Positions 53,563 to 62,458 of a DNA stretch of 64,000 bases are shown here, piece by piece. Within the stretch, counting starts at the first letter, position 1. Every line of letters starts with the position of its first letter. A model generated the notes under the pieces. It saw only the letters and a program-made list of their open reading frames with translations. It did not search any database and had not been told where the DNA came from. This DNA comes from Pseudomonadota bacterium (GTDB taxonomy: Bacteria; Pseudomonadota; Alphaproteobacteria; Sphingomonadales; Sphingomonadaceae): assembly GCA_023418595.1 (NCBI GenBank), contig JAEZZI010000022.1, positions 47,659 through 111,658 of the forward strand, in the 5' to 3' direction. Position numbers and translations under genes: made by a program.

Positions 53563-53984
53563 AAGGCGCGCGTTTCGCCTTCGTCGCGAGCGTTTGAGCC
53601 CGGGGGCAGTCGGGTCGCAACCCATCCGCCCAGCAGCGGCGCCGCGATTGCTGCGATCTGCATCCAGAGCGGCGCCGGGATCAGGAACAGGTTGATGATC
53701 CCGCCGATCAGCACCAGTCCGGCGATTACCCATCCCGCCCAGGGTTTGCGCGTGATCGATCGCGCGGCCCAGCCGCCGATCGCCGCGCCCGTAAACCAGC
53801 CGATCGGCGGGAACAGCAGCGCCATCGTCGGTGCCGTCGCGATATAGTCGGATACGGCCTGGGGCGTGTTCATCGAAACCCCGACCGGGGGCGGAAAGAT
53901 CTGGTGACCCAGCCATTCGACCACGGTGATGCATCCCATCGACACGGCGATGCCGAAGACGGTCCCCAGCACGGTTCGCAGCAT
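53559..53984 (-). CDS. Small integral membrane protein (hypothetical)
   Basis: A 141-residue protein with about four hydrophobic helices: VLGTVFGIAVSMGCITVVEW at the N-terminus, MALLFPPIGWFTGAAIGGWA, WAGWVIAGLVLIGGIINLFL and IAAIAAPLLGGWVATRL. No catalytic motif is recognisable. The ATG at 53984 is preceded by GGGGGGAG. It is convergent with crtB, sharing a CTAG that serves as the stop codon on both strands. Function unknown. Confidence 0.75.
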   Translation of the reverse strand: MLRTVLGTVFGIAVSMGCITVVEWLGHQIFPPPVGVSMNTPQAVSDYIATAPTMALLFPPIGWFTGAAIGGWAARSITRKPWAGWVIAGLVLIGGIINLFLIPAPLWMQIAAIAAPLLGGWVATRLPPGSNARDEGETRAF

Positions 53985-54051
53985 GAAAAAAACTCCCCCC
54001 GGTTGCCCGTGAGGAGGATATCAGTTCAGGGGGATATGAGAAACGGGGCGC

Positions 54052-54288
54052 TTACCCGCGATTGGCGTCCGGCATCGGCTTGTTCTGTGCCGCGCGCTCG
54101 CGGTTCGACTGGCACGCCGCGGCGATCGTCGGATAATCGAGGTCGGTGCTGCGCATCAGCGCGCCGGGAATTTCGGAGCGGCATTGCGCCGCGCTGGCAT
54201 AGGTCACGGGCTCCAGCCGGGCTTCCTGGCACTGAGCGCCGGGGTCGCCGCATCCGAGGATGGCCATGACGTAAACGAGCGGTTCCAT
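54052..54288 (-). CDS. Small cysteine-containing protein (hypothetical)
   Basis: A 78-residue protein starting MEPLVYVMAILGCGDPGAQC, with a short hydrophobic N-terminus and three or four cysteines (including SAAQCRSEIPGAL and TIAAACQSNRERA), which suggests an exported, disulfide-linked small protein. The ATG at 54288 follows a near-perfect AAAGGAGGGA ribosome site, which supports this start over the longer frame. It is upstream of the small membrane protein on the same strand and divergent from the Atm1-type ABC gene. Function unknown. Confidence 0.7.
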   Translation of the reverse strand: MEPLVYVMAILGCGDPGAQCQEARLEPVTYASAAQCRSEIPGALMRSTDLDYPTIAAACQSNRERAAQNKPMPDANRG

Positions 54289-54386
54289 ATTCCCTCCTTT
54301 TCGACCATCAAACGGTTGGGCGCAGGCGTGGTTCCGCGATGACGCGTTGCGGGGGTGCGACGGAGTCCCCAGATAGCCCCTCGACA

Positions 54387-56204
54387 ATGCCGCCAATTCC
54401 CCCCGCCTCCACCGACGCCGAACGTCCCGTCATCGCGACGGTCCGGCGATTCCTGCCCTATCTGTGGCCCGCCGACATGCCGGGGCTGAAGGTGCGAATC
54501 GTCGTCGCGATGGGCTTCGTCATCCTGTCCAAACTGGTGCAGGTTTACGGCGCGCCGTTCGCGCTGAAGGGCGCGGTGGACACTATGGCGAGCGGGGATC
54601 GCAGCCTGGCGACCCTCGTCGTGCTGCTGGTGATCGGCTATGCCGCCGCGCGGCTGGGCACGGTATTGTTCGACAATTTGCGTAATGCGGTGTTCGAACG
54701 CGTCGGTCAGGACGCGACCCGGCGACTGGCGGCCACGGTGTTCCGCCACCTTCACACTCTGTCGCTGCGCTTCCATCTCGAACGCCGCACCGGTGCGGTG
54801 ACCAAGGTGGTCGAGCGCGGGACCAAGAGCATCGACACCATGCTCTATTTCCTGCTGTTCAACATTGCGCCGACGATCCTCGAACTCGCGCTGGTGCTGC
54901 ACATTTTCGGCACGCAGTTCGGCAGCTGGCTGGTCGCGGGCACGCTGGGGATGGTCGTCGTCTATATCGGCTTCACCCGCTTCGTGACCGACTGGCGGGC
55001 AAAGCTGCGTGCGGAGATGAACGATCTCGACACCGGCGCGGTCGCGCACGCGGTCGATTCGCTGCTCAATTTCGAAACGGTCAAATATTTCAACGCGGAA
55101 AAGCGCGAGGCGGCGCGCTACGACAACGCCATCCACGCCTATTCGAACGCGGCGGTGAAGAGCGAGAACAGCCTGGCCTGGCTGAATGTCGGTCAGGCGG
55201 TCATCACCAACGTCATGCTGGCATTCGGCATGGCGATGATCGCCTGGGGCTGGTCGACCGGCGACTTCACCAGCGGCGACGTGGTGCTGGTATCGACGCT
55301 GCTGGTGCAGCTGTTCCGCCCGCTCGACATGCTCGGCTTCGTCTATCGCACGGTGCGCCAGGGGGTGATCGACATGGGCGCGATGTTCGATCTGGTCGAT
55401 ACCGATGCAGAGGTGAAGGATGTCGCCGATGCCAAGCCGCTGTCGGTGCGCGGGGCGGCAGTAAAATTCGACAATGTCGTGTTCGGTTACGATCCCGACC
55501 GCATGATCCTCAACGGGCTGAGCCTTGAGGTGCCCGCCGGGCACACCGTTGCCGTGGTCGGCCCGTCGGGCGCGGGCAAGTCCACGCTCGCGCGGCTGCT
55601 GTTCCGATTCTACGATATTCAGGACGGCGCGATCACCATCGACGGACAGAATATCGCCGAGGTCCAGCAGTCGTCCTTGCGCGCCGCGATCGGCATCGTG
55701 CCGCAGGATACCGTGCTGTTCAACGACACGATCGGCTACAACATCGCCTATGGCCGCGAAGGCGCGGGTGAGGACGACATTCGCGACGCCGCGCGCGGGG
55801 CGGCGATCGCGCCGTTTATCGAGGCGCTGCCCGACGGATACGACACGCGCGTCGGCGAACGCGGGCTGAAATTGTCGGGTGGCGAAAAACAACGTGTGGC
55901 GATTGCGCGCACCCTGCTCAAAAATCCGCCGCTACTGATTTTGGACGAGGCGACCAGCGCGCTCGACAGCCGCACCGAAGCGGCGATCCAGACCACGCTG
56001 GAGGCGATCGAGCGCGGGCGCACCACCATCGTCATCGCCCACCGGCTATCGACCGTCGTCAATGCCGACCGGATCGTGGTGCTAGAAGGCGGACGCGTCG
56101 CCGAACAGGGCACCCACGCCGAGTTGATGCGCGCGGGCGGGCTGTATGCGGCGATGTGGCGCGCCCAAGCGCAGCAGCGCGAGGAAGCGCTGGTGGCGGA
56201 ATAA
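54387..56204 (+). CDS. Atm1/ABCB7-like ABC exporter (fused permease and ATPase)
   Basis: A 605-residue half-transporter. An N-terminal six-helix transmembrane domain (FVILSKLVQVYGAPFALKGA, then LVVLLVIGYAAARLG) is followed by an ATPase. Walker A is VGPSGAGKSTLARLLFRFYD, the signature LKLSGGEKQRVAIARTLLKN and Walker B PLLILDEATSALDSRTEA. The conserved NFETVKYFNAEKREA is typical of the Atm1/HMT1 group, which exports glutathione-linked or metal-linked compounds and acts in Fe-S cluster and heavy-metal handling. The ATG at 54387 is chosen on domain position; its ribosome site is weak. A palindrome follows. Confidence 0.92.
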   Translation: MPPIPPASTDAERPVIATVRRFLPYLWPADMPGLKVRIVVAMGFVILSKLVQVYGAPFALKGAVDTMASGDRSLATLVVLLVIGYAAARLGTVLFDNLRNAVFERVGQDATRRLAATVFRHLHTLSLRFHLERRTGAVTKVVERGTKSIDTMLYFLLFNIAPTILELALVLHIFGTQFGSWLVAGTLGMVVVYIGFTRFVTDWRAKLRAEMNDLDTGAVAHAVDSLLNFETVKYFNAEKREAARYDNAIHAYSNAAVKSENSLAWLNVGQAVITNVMLAFGMAMIAWGWSTGDFTSGDVVLVSTLLVQLFRPLDMLGFVYRTVRQGVIDMGAMFDLVDTDAEVKDVADAKPLSVRGAAVKFDNVVFGYDPDRMILNGLSLEVPAGHTVAVVGPSGAGKSTLARLLFRFYDIQDGAITIDGQNIAEVQQSSLRAAIGIVPQDTVLFNDTIGYNIAYGREGAGEDDIRDAARGAAIAPFIEALPDGYDTRVGERGLKLSGGEKQRVAIARTLLKNPPLLILDEATSALDSRTEAAIQTTLEAIERGRTTIVIAHRLSTVVNADRIVVLEGGRVAEQGTHAELMRAGGLYAAMWRAQAQQREEALVAE

Positions 56205-56209
56205 CCGCC

Positions 56210-56288
56210 CGTCACTGCGAGCGGATCGAAGCAATCCCGGTCCACGCGCGCGGGGCTACTGGATTGCTTTGCTCCGCTCGCAATGACG
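56210..56288. repeat. Dispersed palindrome, 'GTCATTGCGAGCG' family
   Basis: Arms of about 28 bases (56210-56237 and 56261-56288), imperfect, start 5 bases after the ABC exporter stop. It is a relative of 2209-2277. The remaining 56289-56419 before katG is AT-richer and probably holds the katG promoter, but I see no clear OxyR-type dyad. Confidence 0.75.
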
Positions 56289-56419
56289 AAAAAGTCGGCA
56301 ACCAGCCGGGTTGCTGATCGATTCTGCCACTATCGCTAAGCTGTTTATCTCGCTTCAACTGCGCTGCGTCCTCCGATACCCTCCCCGCACATCAATCATA
56401 GAAAAACGGAGAGCTTCGT

Positions 56420-58615
56420 ATGGACGCCAAGACTGGATCGATCGACGGAGGCTGCCCGATGAAGGGCGATGGCGGGGTCCGCGCGCTGCTTGGTCGCACC
56501 AACAAGGATTGGTGGCCCGAAATGCTGGCGACCGAAATCCTCAATCCCAATGGCCCGTCCAACCCGATGGGCGACGATTTCGATTACGCCGAGGCATTCA
56601 AGTCGCTCGATTACGATGCACTGAAGGCCGATCTGACCGCACTGATGACCGACAGCCAGGACTGGTGGCCGGCCGATTACGGGCATTACGGACCGTTCTT
56701 CATCCGCATGGCGTGGCACGCCGCGGGCACCTATCGCACCGCCGACGGACGCGGTGGCGCCAATAGCGGGCAACAGCGCTTCGCCCCGCTCGATTCGTGG
56801 CCCGACAACGGCAACCTCGACAAGGCGCGCCGCCTGTTGTGGCCGATCAAGCAGAAATACGGCAACAAGATCAGCTGGGCCGACCTGTTCATCCTGACCG
56901 GCAATATCGCGATCGAATCGATGGGCGGACCGGTGTTCGGCTTCGGCGGCGGCCGTGCCGACGTGTTCGAGCCGGAACGCGACATCTATTGGGGTTCGGA
57001 AGACAAATGGGTCAACGAGGGCGTGCAGACCCGCATCGCCCCCGAACACGGCATGCACGAACTCGAAGGCCCCCTCGCGGCGATCCAGATGGGCCTCATC
57101 TATGTCAATCCCGAAGGCCCAGGCGGCAATCCCGATCCGCTGCAGTCGGCGCGCGATATCAAGGCGACGTTCGAACGCATGGCGATGAACCATGAGGAAA
57201 CCGTCGCACTGACCGCTGGCGGCCACACCTTTGGCAAGGCGCACGGCAATGGCGACCCATCGCTGCTCGGTGCTGCGCCAGCGGGCGGCGATCTGGTCGC
57301 GCAAGGCTTCGGCTGGGTCAGCGGCCATGAAAGCGGCGGCATCGGCGAGCATACCGTCACCAGCGGCATCGAAGGGTCATGGGTCAACACGCCGACACAG
57401 TGGAGCGAGAATTATTTCCGCCTGCTGCTCGATTATGAATATGAGCTGGTGAAGTCGCCCGCGGGCGCGCATCAGTGGCAGCCGATCAACCAGAAAGAAG
57501 AGGACATGGCGCCCGCGGCGTGGGACTCGTCGAAAAAGGTGCCGACGATGATGACCACTGCGGACATGGCGCTGAAGATGGATCCGGAACTGCGCGCGAT
57601 CAGCGAGAAATTCCGCAACGACCATGAAGCGTTCAAGGACGCTTTTGCCCGCGCCTGGTTCAAACTCACCCACCGCGACATGGGACCGAAGGTCCGTTAC
57701 CTCGGCCCGGAAGTGCCCGCCGAAGACCTGATCTGGCAGGACCCCGTGCCCGCAGGCACCATGCCGTCCGACGCAGAGGTCGCGGCGGTGAAGGCAAAGA
57801 TCGCCGATAGCGGCCTGACCGTCAGCCAGCTCATCAAGACCGCCTGGGCATCGGCCAGCACCTATCGCAAGTCCGACCATCGCGGCGGCGCCAACGGCGC
57901 GCGCGTCCGCCTGGCCCCGCAAAAGGACTGGGAGGTGAACGAGCCGGAAATGCTGGCCAAGGTGCTGGACACGCTCGACGGTCTGCGCGGCTCGATGTCG
58001 ATGGCCGACGCCATCGTGCTGGGCGGCGTGGTCGGGCTGGAAAAGGCGATCAGGGATGCCGGGTTCAATGTCCCGGTGCCGTTCACCGGCGGACGTGGCG
58101 ACGCCAGCCAGGACCAGACCGACGCCGACAGCTTCGCGGTGATGGAGCCCGAGGCCGACGCATTCCGCAATTATGTCGGCAAGAAGAAGCTGGCGGTAAA
58201 GGTCGAGGAAATGATGCTCGACCGCGCGTCGCTGCTGGGCCTGTCGGTGCCGGAGATGACGGTGCTGATCGGCGGGCTGCGCGTGCTCGGTGCCAATCAC
58301 GGCGAACGCGGGCATGGCCACTTCACCAAGCGATCCGGCCAGCTGACCAACGACTTTTTCGTCAACCTGCTGAACATGACCAATGTCTGGAAGGCGGTCG
58401 AGGGGTCGGACGATCAGGAATATATCGCGACCGACCGCAAGGGCGGCCACGAAACCTGGCACGCGACGCGCGCCGATTTGATCTTTGGATCCAATTCGGA
58501 ATTGCGTGCGGTCGCCGAAGTCTATGCCGAGAACGGCCATGAGGAAAAGTTCGTGAAGGACTTCGTCAAGGCTTGGACCAAGGTGATGAACGCCGACCGG
58601 TTCGATCTCAACTGA
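56420..58615 (+). CDS. katG: Catalase-peroxidase
   Basis: A 731-residue haem enzyme that breaks down hydrogen peroxide and oxidises substrates. The distal active site is RMAWHAAGTYR (about 95-105). The tyrosine of the Trp-Tyr-Met adduct is in MGLIYVNPEGP and the proximal haem ligand is in TAGGHTFGKAHGN (His near 267). The C-terminal half is the usual non-haem-binding duplicate domain (ASASTYRKSDHRGGANGA). Length is standard. GGAGAG precedes the ATG at 56420. A strong intrinsic terminator follows the stop, so it is probably a single-gene unit. Confidence 0.97.
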   Translation: MDAKTGSIDGGCPMKGDGGVRALLGRTNKDWWPEMLATEILNPNGPSNPMGDDFDYAEAFKSLDYDALKADLTALMTDSQDWWPADYGHYGPFFIRMAWHAAGTYRTADGRGGANSGQQRFAPLDSWPDNGNLDKARRLLWPIKQKYGNKISWADLFILTGNIAIESMGGPVFGFGGGRADVFEPERDIYWGSEDKWVNEGVQTRIAPEHGMHELEGPLAAIQMGLIYVNPEGPGGNPDPLQSARDIKATFERMAMNHEETVALTAGGHTFGKAHGNGDPSLLGAAPAGGDLVAQGFGWVSGHESGGIGEHTVTSGIEGSWVNTPTQWSENYFRLLLDYEYELVKSPAGAHQWQPINQKEEDMAPAAWDSSKKVPTMMTTADMALKMDPELRAISEKFRNDHEAFKDAFARAWFKLTHRDMGPKVRYLGPEVPAEDLIWQDPVPAGTMPSDAEVAAVKAKIADSGLTVSQLIKTAWASASTYRKSDHRGGANGARVRLAPQKDWEVNEPEMLAKVLDTLDGLRGSMSMADAIVLGGVVGLEKAIRDAGFNVPVPFTGGRGDASQDQTDADSFAVMEPEADAFRNYVGKKKLAVKVEEMMLDRASLLGLSVPEMTVLIGGLRVLGANHGERGHGHFTKRSGQLTNDFFVNLLNMTNVWKAVEGSDDQEYIATDRKGGHETWHATRADLIFGSNSELRAVAEVYAENGHEEKFVKDFVKAWTKVMNADRFDLN

Positions 58616-58640
58616 TCGCGCCTCGGGTTGCGAAGAAGAG

Positions 58641-58672
58641 GGGCGCCGACCACGCGGTCGGTGCCCTTTTTT
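58641..58672 (+). terminator. Intrinsic terminator of katG
   Basis: An 11-base stem (58641-58651 with 58656-58666, one G-T pair) with a 4-base loop is followed immediately by six T residues, 25 bases after the katG stop. This is the clearest rho-independent terminator in the window. Confidence 0.9.
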
Positions 58673-58715
58673 CGTCGTCACGCCTTGCCGGGAGCGGCGG
58701 GGCTTGCCCATAGGG

Positions 58716-60491
58716 ATGGCGATGCGTCCCGATCCCCTGCCCGTCCTGCAATCGACCTTCGGCTTCCCTGCCTTTCGCGGCGTGCAGGCCGATGTCGTCG
58801 ATCGGGCGCTGGCGGGCGAGCGGACGCTGGCAGTGATGCCGACCGGCGCGGGCAAGTCGCTGACCTATCAATTGCCCGCAGTGATGCTGGCGGGAACGTG
58901 CGTCGTCGTCTCCCCGTTGATCGCGCTGATGCACGATCAGTTGCGCGCGGCGACCAGCGTGGGCATCCGCGCCGCGACGCTCACGTCCGCCGACGACAAC
59001 CGTGCCGAGACGATCGCGCGCTTCCGAGACGGCGCGCTCGACCTGCTCTATGTCGCGCCCGAGCGCGCCTCCTCGGGGCATTTCCGCGAGTTGCTGTCAT
59101 CCGCGCCGCTCAGCCTGTTCGCCATCGACGAGGCGCATTGTGTATCCGAATGGGGCCATGATTTCCGCCCCGATTACCGGCTGCTCAAACCGCTGCTCGA
59201 TACATTTCCCGATGTGCCGCGACTGGCGCTGACCGCTACCGCCGACGCGCATACGCGCGCCGACATTCTCGAACAGCTTGGCATTCCCGCCGATGGCCTG
59301 ATCGTCGCGGGGTTCGACCGGCCCAATATCCGCTATGCCATCACCCCGCGCGACAATGTGACGCGACAGATCGGCGATCTGATGGCGGAGCATCCGGGAC
59401 CGGGCATCGTCTATGCGCCGACGCGCGCGGCGGTCGAACGGCTGGCGGAGAAGCTGGGGTCGGGCGGGCGGCGGGTGCTGCCCTATCATGCCGGGCTCGA
59501 TTCATCCGTACGCCAGCGCAATCAGGCCGCGTTCGTCGCATCCGAGGACATGGTGATGGTCGCGACCGTCGCGTTCGGAATGGGCATCGACAAGCCCGAT
59601 GTCCGCTTCGTCGCGCACGCCGCGCTCCCGAAATCGATCGAGAGTTATTATCAGGAAACCGGGCGCGCAGGGCGCGACGGCGATCCGGCGGAGGCGCATC
59701 TGTTCTGGGGCGCAGACGATTTTGCCCGTGCCCGGCAACGGATGGGCGAAGTCGGCGAGGCGCGCGTCGCGGGCGAGCGGACGCGGCTCAATGCACTCGG
59801 CGCGCTGGTTGAAACCGCGACATGCAGGCGGCGCATCCTGCTCCAGCATTTCGGCGAGACGCTCGATCAGGACTGCGGCAATTGCGACAACTGCCTAAAC
59901 CCGCCAGAAGCGGTGGATGCCAGCGTCGTCGCGCAGAAATATCTCTCCGCAGTGTTTCGCACGGGTCAGATGTTCGGCACCGGCTATGTCGAAAGCGTGC
60001 TGACCGGCCAGTCGAGCGAGCGCAGCCTGATGAACGAGCATGAGCGCCTTTCGGTATGGGGGATCGTCGAACCGGCGGAGCAGGCGCTGCTCAAACCCGT
60101 CGCGCGGGCGTTGCAGGTGCGCGACGCACTGCGCGCCAACCCGCATGGCGGGCTGGAATTCGGCCCCGGCGCACGATTGATTCTGAAGGGCGAGGAAACA
60201 GTGTCGCTGGTCGTGCCGCCGAAGCGCGAACGGCGTCGCAAGGGCACGCGCGGCGGCGGCGCGGCCAATCCGGTGGGCAATCCGCTGTTCGAGGCACTCC
60301 GCGCCAAGCGCCGCGAGATTGCAGCCGAAACCGGCCTGCCGCCCTATGTCATCTTCCACGATTCCACGCTGCGCGACATGGCGATGGCACGGCCTGCCAC
60401 CCTTTCGGCGCTGGGCCGGGTGCCCGGCGTTGGCGCGAAGAAGCTGGAGGCCTATGGTGCCGATTTCCTGGCGGTGATCCGCGACAATTGA
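58716..60491 (+). CDS. recQ: ATP-dependent DNA helicase RecQ
   Basis: A 591-residue helicase acting in recombination and repair. The Walker A region is AVMPTGAGKSLTYQLPAVML and the DEAH-type motif is in FAIDEAHCVSEWGHDFRPDY. SYYQETGRAGRDGDPAEAHL is the helicase motif VI region. The zinc cluster cysteines are in TCRRRILLQHFGE and DCGNCDNC. After the winged-helix RQC domain, a C-terminal HRDC domain appears (SALGRVPGVGAKKLEAYGA). The start is either the ATG at 58716 or that at 58722. It is followed by two small genes with very short spacings, suggesting an operon. Confidence 0.95.
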   Translation: MAMRPDPLPVLQSTFGFPAFRGVQADVVDRALAGERTLAVMPTGAGKSLTYQLPAVMLAGTCVVVSPLIALMHDQLRAATSVGIRAATLTSADDNRAETIARFRDGALDLLYVAPERASSGHFRELLSSAPLSLFAIDEAHCVSEWGHDFRPDYRLLKPLLDTFPDVPRLALTATADAHTRADILEQLGIPADGLIVAGFDRPNIRYAITPRDNVTRQIGDLMAEHPGPGIVYAPTRAAVERLAEKLGSGGRRVLPYHAGLDSSVRQRNQAAFVASEDMVMVATVAFGMGIDKPDVRFVAHAALPKSIESYYQETGRAGRDGDPAEAHLFWGADDFARARQRMGEVGEARVAGERTRLNALGALVETATCRRRILLQHFGETLDQDCGNCDNCLNPPEAVDASVVAQKYLSAVFRTGQMFGTGYVESVLTGQSSERSLMNEHERLSVWGIVEPAEQALLKPVARALQVRDALRANPHGGLEFGPGARLILKGEETVSLVVPPKRERRRKGTRGGGAANPVGNPLFEALRAKRREIAAETGLPPYVIFHDSTLRDMAMARPATLSALGRVPGVGAKKLEAYGADFLAVIRDN

Positions 60492-60502
60492 CGAGGGGTT
60501 CG

Positions 60503-60934
60503 ATGGATATTCGCCGCATCAACGACCGCATATCGGTCAGTCCGCAGATCGACCCCGCCGATGTCACCGAACTGGCGCGGCTGGGGTTCAGGGCCATCGT
60601 CAACAACCGCCCCGACGGCGAGGAAGTCGGCCAGCCCGAAGGCGACGCGATCCGCGCGGTGGCCGAGACGCTGGGGCTCACTTACACCGCGATTCCTGTC
60701 ACCCAGGCGGGGTTCAGCCATCCCCAGATCGACGCGATGACGACGGCGATCGAACAGGCGGACGGCCCGGTGCTCGCCTATTGCCGGTCGGGCACGCGCA
60801 GCTGCAATCTGTGGGCGCTGGCCGAAGCAAAGGCCGGCGGCGCACCGAACGAGATCATCGATGCGGGCGCGGGTGCAGGCTATGACCTGAACGGGCTGAA
60901 GCCGATGCTCGACGCGCTTTCCGGGAAGCCATGA
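60503..60934 (+). CDS. TIGR01244/DUF442 phosphatase-like sulfur transferase family protein
   Basis: A 143-residue protein. INDRISVSPQIDPADVTELA and FRAIVNNRPDGEEVGQPEGD are DUF442 signatures, and the catalytic-type loop is LAYCRSGTRSCNLWALAEA with a cysteine-arginine P-loop like that of tyrosine phosphatases or rhodaneses. The family includes BLH-type domains fused to beta-lactamase-like persulfide dioxygenases in hydrogen sulfide metabolism; stand-alone members are uncharacterised. The ATG at 60503, with GAGGGG, is 11 bases after recQ. Its stop overlaps the start of the next gene by four bases. Confidence 0.88.
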   Translation: MDIRRINDRISVSPQIDPADVTELARLGFRAIVNNRPDGEEVGQPEGDAIRAVAETLGLTYTAIPVTQAGFSHPQIDAMTTAIEQADGPVLAYCRSGTRSCNLWALAEAKAGGAPNEIIDAGAGAGYDLNGLKPMLDALSGKP

Positions 60935-61311
60935 ACTGGACGCTGTTCGGCGGATCGCTGGTCGCGGTGCTGGCGCTCGCCGGGATCGCGGCGTGGCTGA
61001 AGCTGGGCGGCGATCCGCTGGACGAGGCCGCTGCGCTGGACGCGGCGGGCGATATGCTGGCTGGGTTCGTGCCCGAAGCGGCGCTGCTGGGTGCGGATGG
61101 CGAGGCGGCGTTGGTGCGCGGGCGTGGCGAGCGCATCGCGCTGGTAAAGCGGCACGGGGCGCAGCCCGCGGTGCGGGAATTGGTGCAGCCGGTTGGGCTA
61201 GCAGCGGGGGACAATGGAACGATCGTGCGGTCGGGCGACCGGATGTTCGGGGACGTGGTGTTGCGGGGGCGGGCGTTGAGCGAGATCGACGGATTCTTTG
61301 CAAGCGGATGA
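60931..61311 (+). CDS. Hypothetical single-span membrane protein
   Basis: A 126-residue protein with one N-terminal hydrophobic helix (FGGSLVAVLALAGIAAWL), an acidic/Ala-rich middle segment and a beta-rich C-terminus (AALLGADGEAALVRGRGERI, then GTIVRSGDRMFGDVVLRGRA). No family recognised; the topology suggests a membrane-anchored soluble domain. It starts inside the stop of the DUF442 gene (ATGA), so the recQ-DUF442-membrane protein trio is probably one message. Function unknown. Confidence 0.75.
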   Translation: MNWTLFGGSLVAVLALAGIAAWLKLGGDPLDEAAALDAAGDMLAGFVPEAALLGADGEAALVRGRGERIALVKRHGAQPAVRELVQPVGLAAGDNGTIVRSGDRMFGDVVLRGRALSEIDGFFASG

Positions 61312-61324
61312 TCCACCACGCTCA

Positions 61325-61400
61325 TGCTCCCGCGCAGGCGGGAGCCCAGGGTAACATGCGTTGCGCCATGCAATACTGGGCTCCCGCCTGCGCGGGAGCA
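61325..61400. repeat. Dispersed palindrome, 'GTGCTCCCGC' family
   Basis: Inverted arms around TGCTCCCGCGCAGGCGGGAG and CTCCCGCCTGCGCGGGAGCA, spacing about 30 bases, lie in the gap before the sterol-desaturase-like gene. The rest of this gap (61401-61498) holds no feature I can identify. Confidence 0.8.
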
Positions 61401-61498
61401 CGGCGATCGCCATCTCGGATGGGACGGTGGGTGGACGCGCGCCGACCCCGCAATCCCCGCTGGCGCACCTGCTGACAGCGATGTAAGCTCGCCTGCAA

Positions 61499-62458
61499 AT
61501 GCCAGACCTGCCCGATCCCGTCGATCTTGCAATCCCGGCCTTTGTGGCGCTGGTGCTGGCGGAAATGGTTGTCGCGCGGTTTCGGAACCGGCGGCGCTAT
61601 TGCCCCAGGGATACGCTGACTTCGCTTGGTCTGGGTCTCGGCAGCACGGTCGCGGGCATCTTGTCGGGCGGTCTGATATTCGCGCTGGCGACGTGGGTGC
61701 ATCAGTTCCGCCTCTTCGATATCGGCTGGGCCTGGTACTGGTTCGTGACCGCCTTCGTGCTCGACGACCTGGCCTACTACGTCTTCCACCGCTCGGCTCA
61801 CCGGGTGCGGTGGTTCTGGGCAAGCCATGTCATCCACCATTCGAGCCAGCATTATAACCTGTCGACCGCGCTCCGGCAGACCTGGACCGGGTTCTTCTCC
61901 GCCGCGTTCCTGTTCCGTCTGCCGCTGTTCCTGATCGGCTTTCCGCCCGCGATGGTCTTCTTCGTGGCGGGCGTGAACCTGGTCTATCAGTTCTGGATCC
62001 ATACCGAGACGATTCGGCGGATGCCGCGCTGGTTCGAAGCCGTGATGAACACGCCGTCGCACCACCGCGTCCACCACGCGACCAATCCGCGTTATCTCGA
62101 CAGCAATTATGCCGGCGTGTTCATCGTCTGGGACCGGATGTTCGGGACATTCGTGGCCGAGCGCGACGAGGATCGACCGCGCTATGGCATCGTCAGGAAT
62201 CTGGGCAGCTTCAATATCCTGTGGGCGGCATTCCACGAATGGATCGGGATCGCGCGCGACATGAAGGTCGCACCCGACTGGCGTGCCCGCATCGGCTATC
62301 TGTTCGGGCCGCCGGGCTGGAGCCACGACGGCAGCCGCGACACCAGCGATACGATCCGCCGAAAATGGCGGGCGCGAGAGGAAGAGGGCGCATGGAGGAA
62401 GTCGACTATATCGTCGTCGGGGGCGGATCGGGCGGAAGCGCCGTCGCAGGCCGCCTAG
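61499..62458 (+). CDS. Sterol desaturase/fatty acid hydroxylase family membrane protein
   Basis: A 319-residue integral membrane di-iron enzyme. The histidine boxes are HRSAH (near residue 97), HVIHHSSQHYN and HHRVHHATN, the HX3H, HX2HH and HX2HH pattern of the fatty acid hydroxylase superfamily. Several transmembrane helices flank them (AILSGGLIFALATWV, YWFVTAFVLDDLAYYVF). Likely O2-dependent hydroxylation or desaturation of a lipid, sterol-like or hopanoid-like substrate. A carotenoid-ring hydroxylase role as for CrtG/CrtZ is possible but not supported by extra motifs. Its 3' end overlaps the downstream GMC oxidoreductase gene by 67 bases. Confidence 0.9.
   Translation: MPDLPDPVDLAIPAFVALVLAEMVVARFRNRRRYCPRDTLTSLGLGLGSTVAGILSGGLIFALATWVHQFRLFDIGWAWYWFVTAFVLDDLAYYVFHRSAHRVRWFWASHVIHHSSQHYNLSTALRQTWTGFFSAAFLFRLPLFLIGFPPAMVFFVAGVNLVYQFWIHTETIRRMPRWFEAVMNTPSHHRVHHATNPRYLDSNYAGVFIVWDRMFGTFVAERDEDRPRYGIVRNLGSFNILWAAFHEWIGIARDMKVAPDWRARIGYLFGPPGWSHDGSRDTSDTIRRKWRAREEEGAWRKSTISSSGADRAEAPSQAA

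Noticed and set aside
56289..56419. OxyR binding site upstream of katG
   Set aside because: I could not find the spaced ATAG/CTAT half-sites of the known OxyR motif; only a single CTATCG-like fragment is present.
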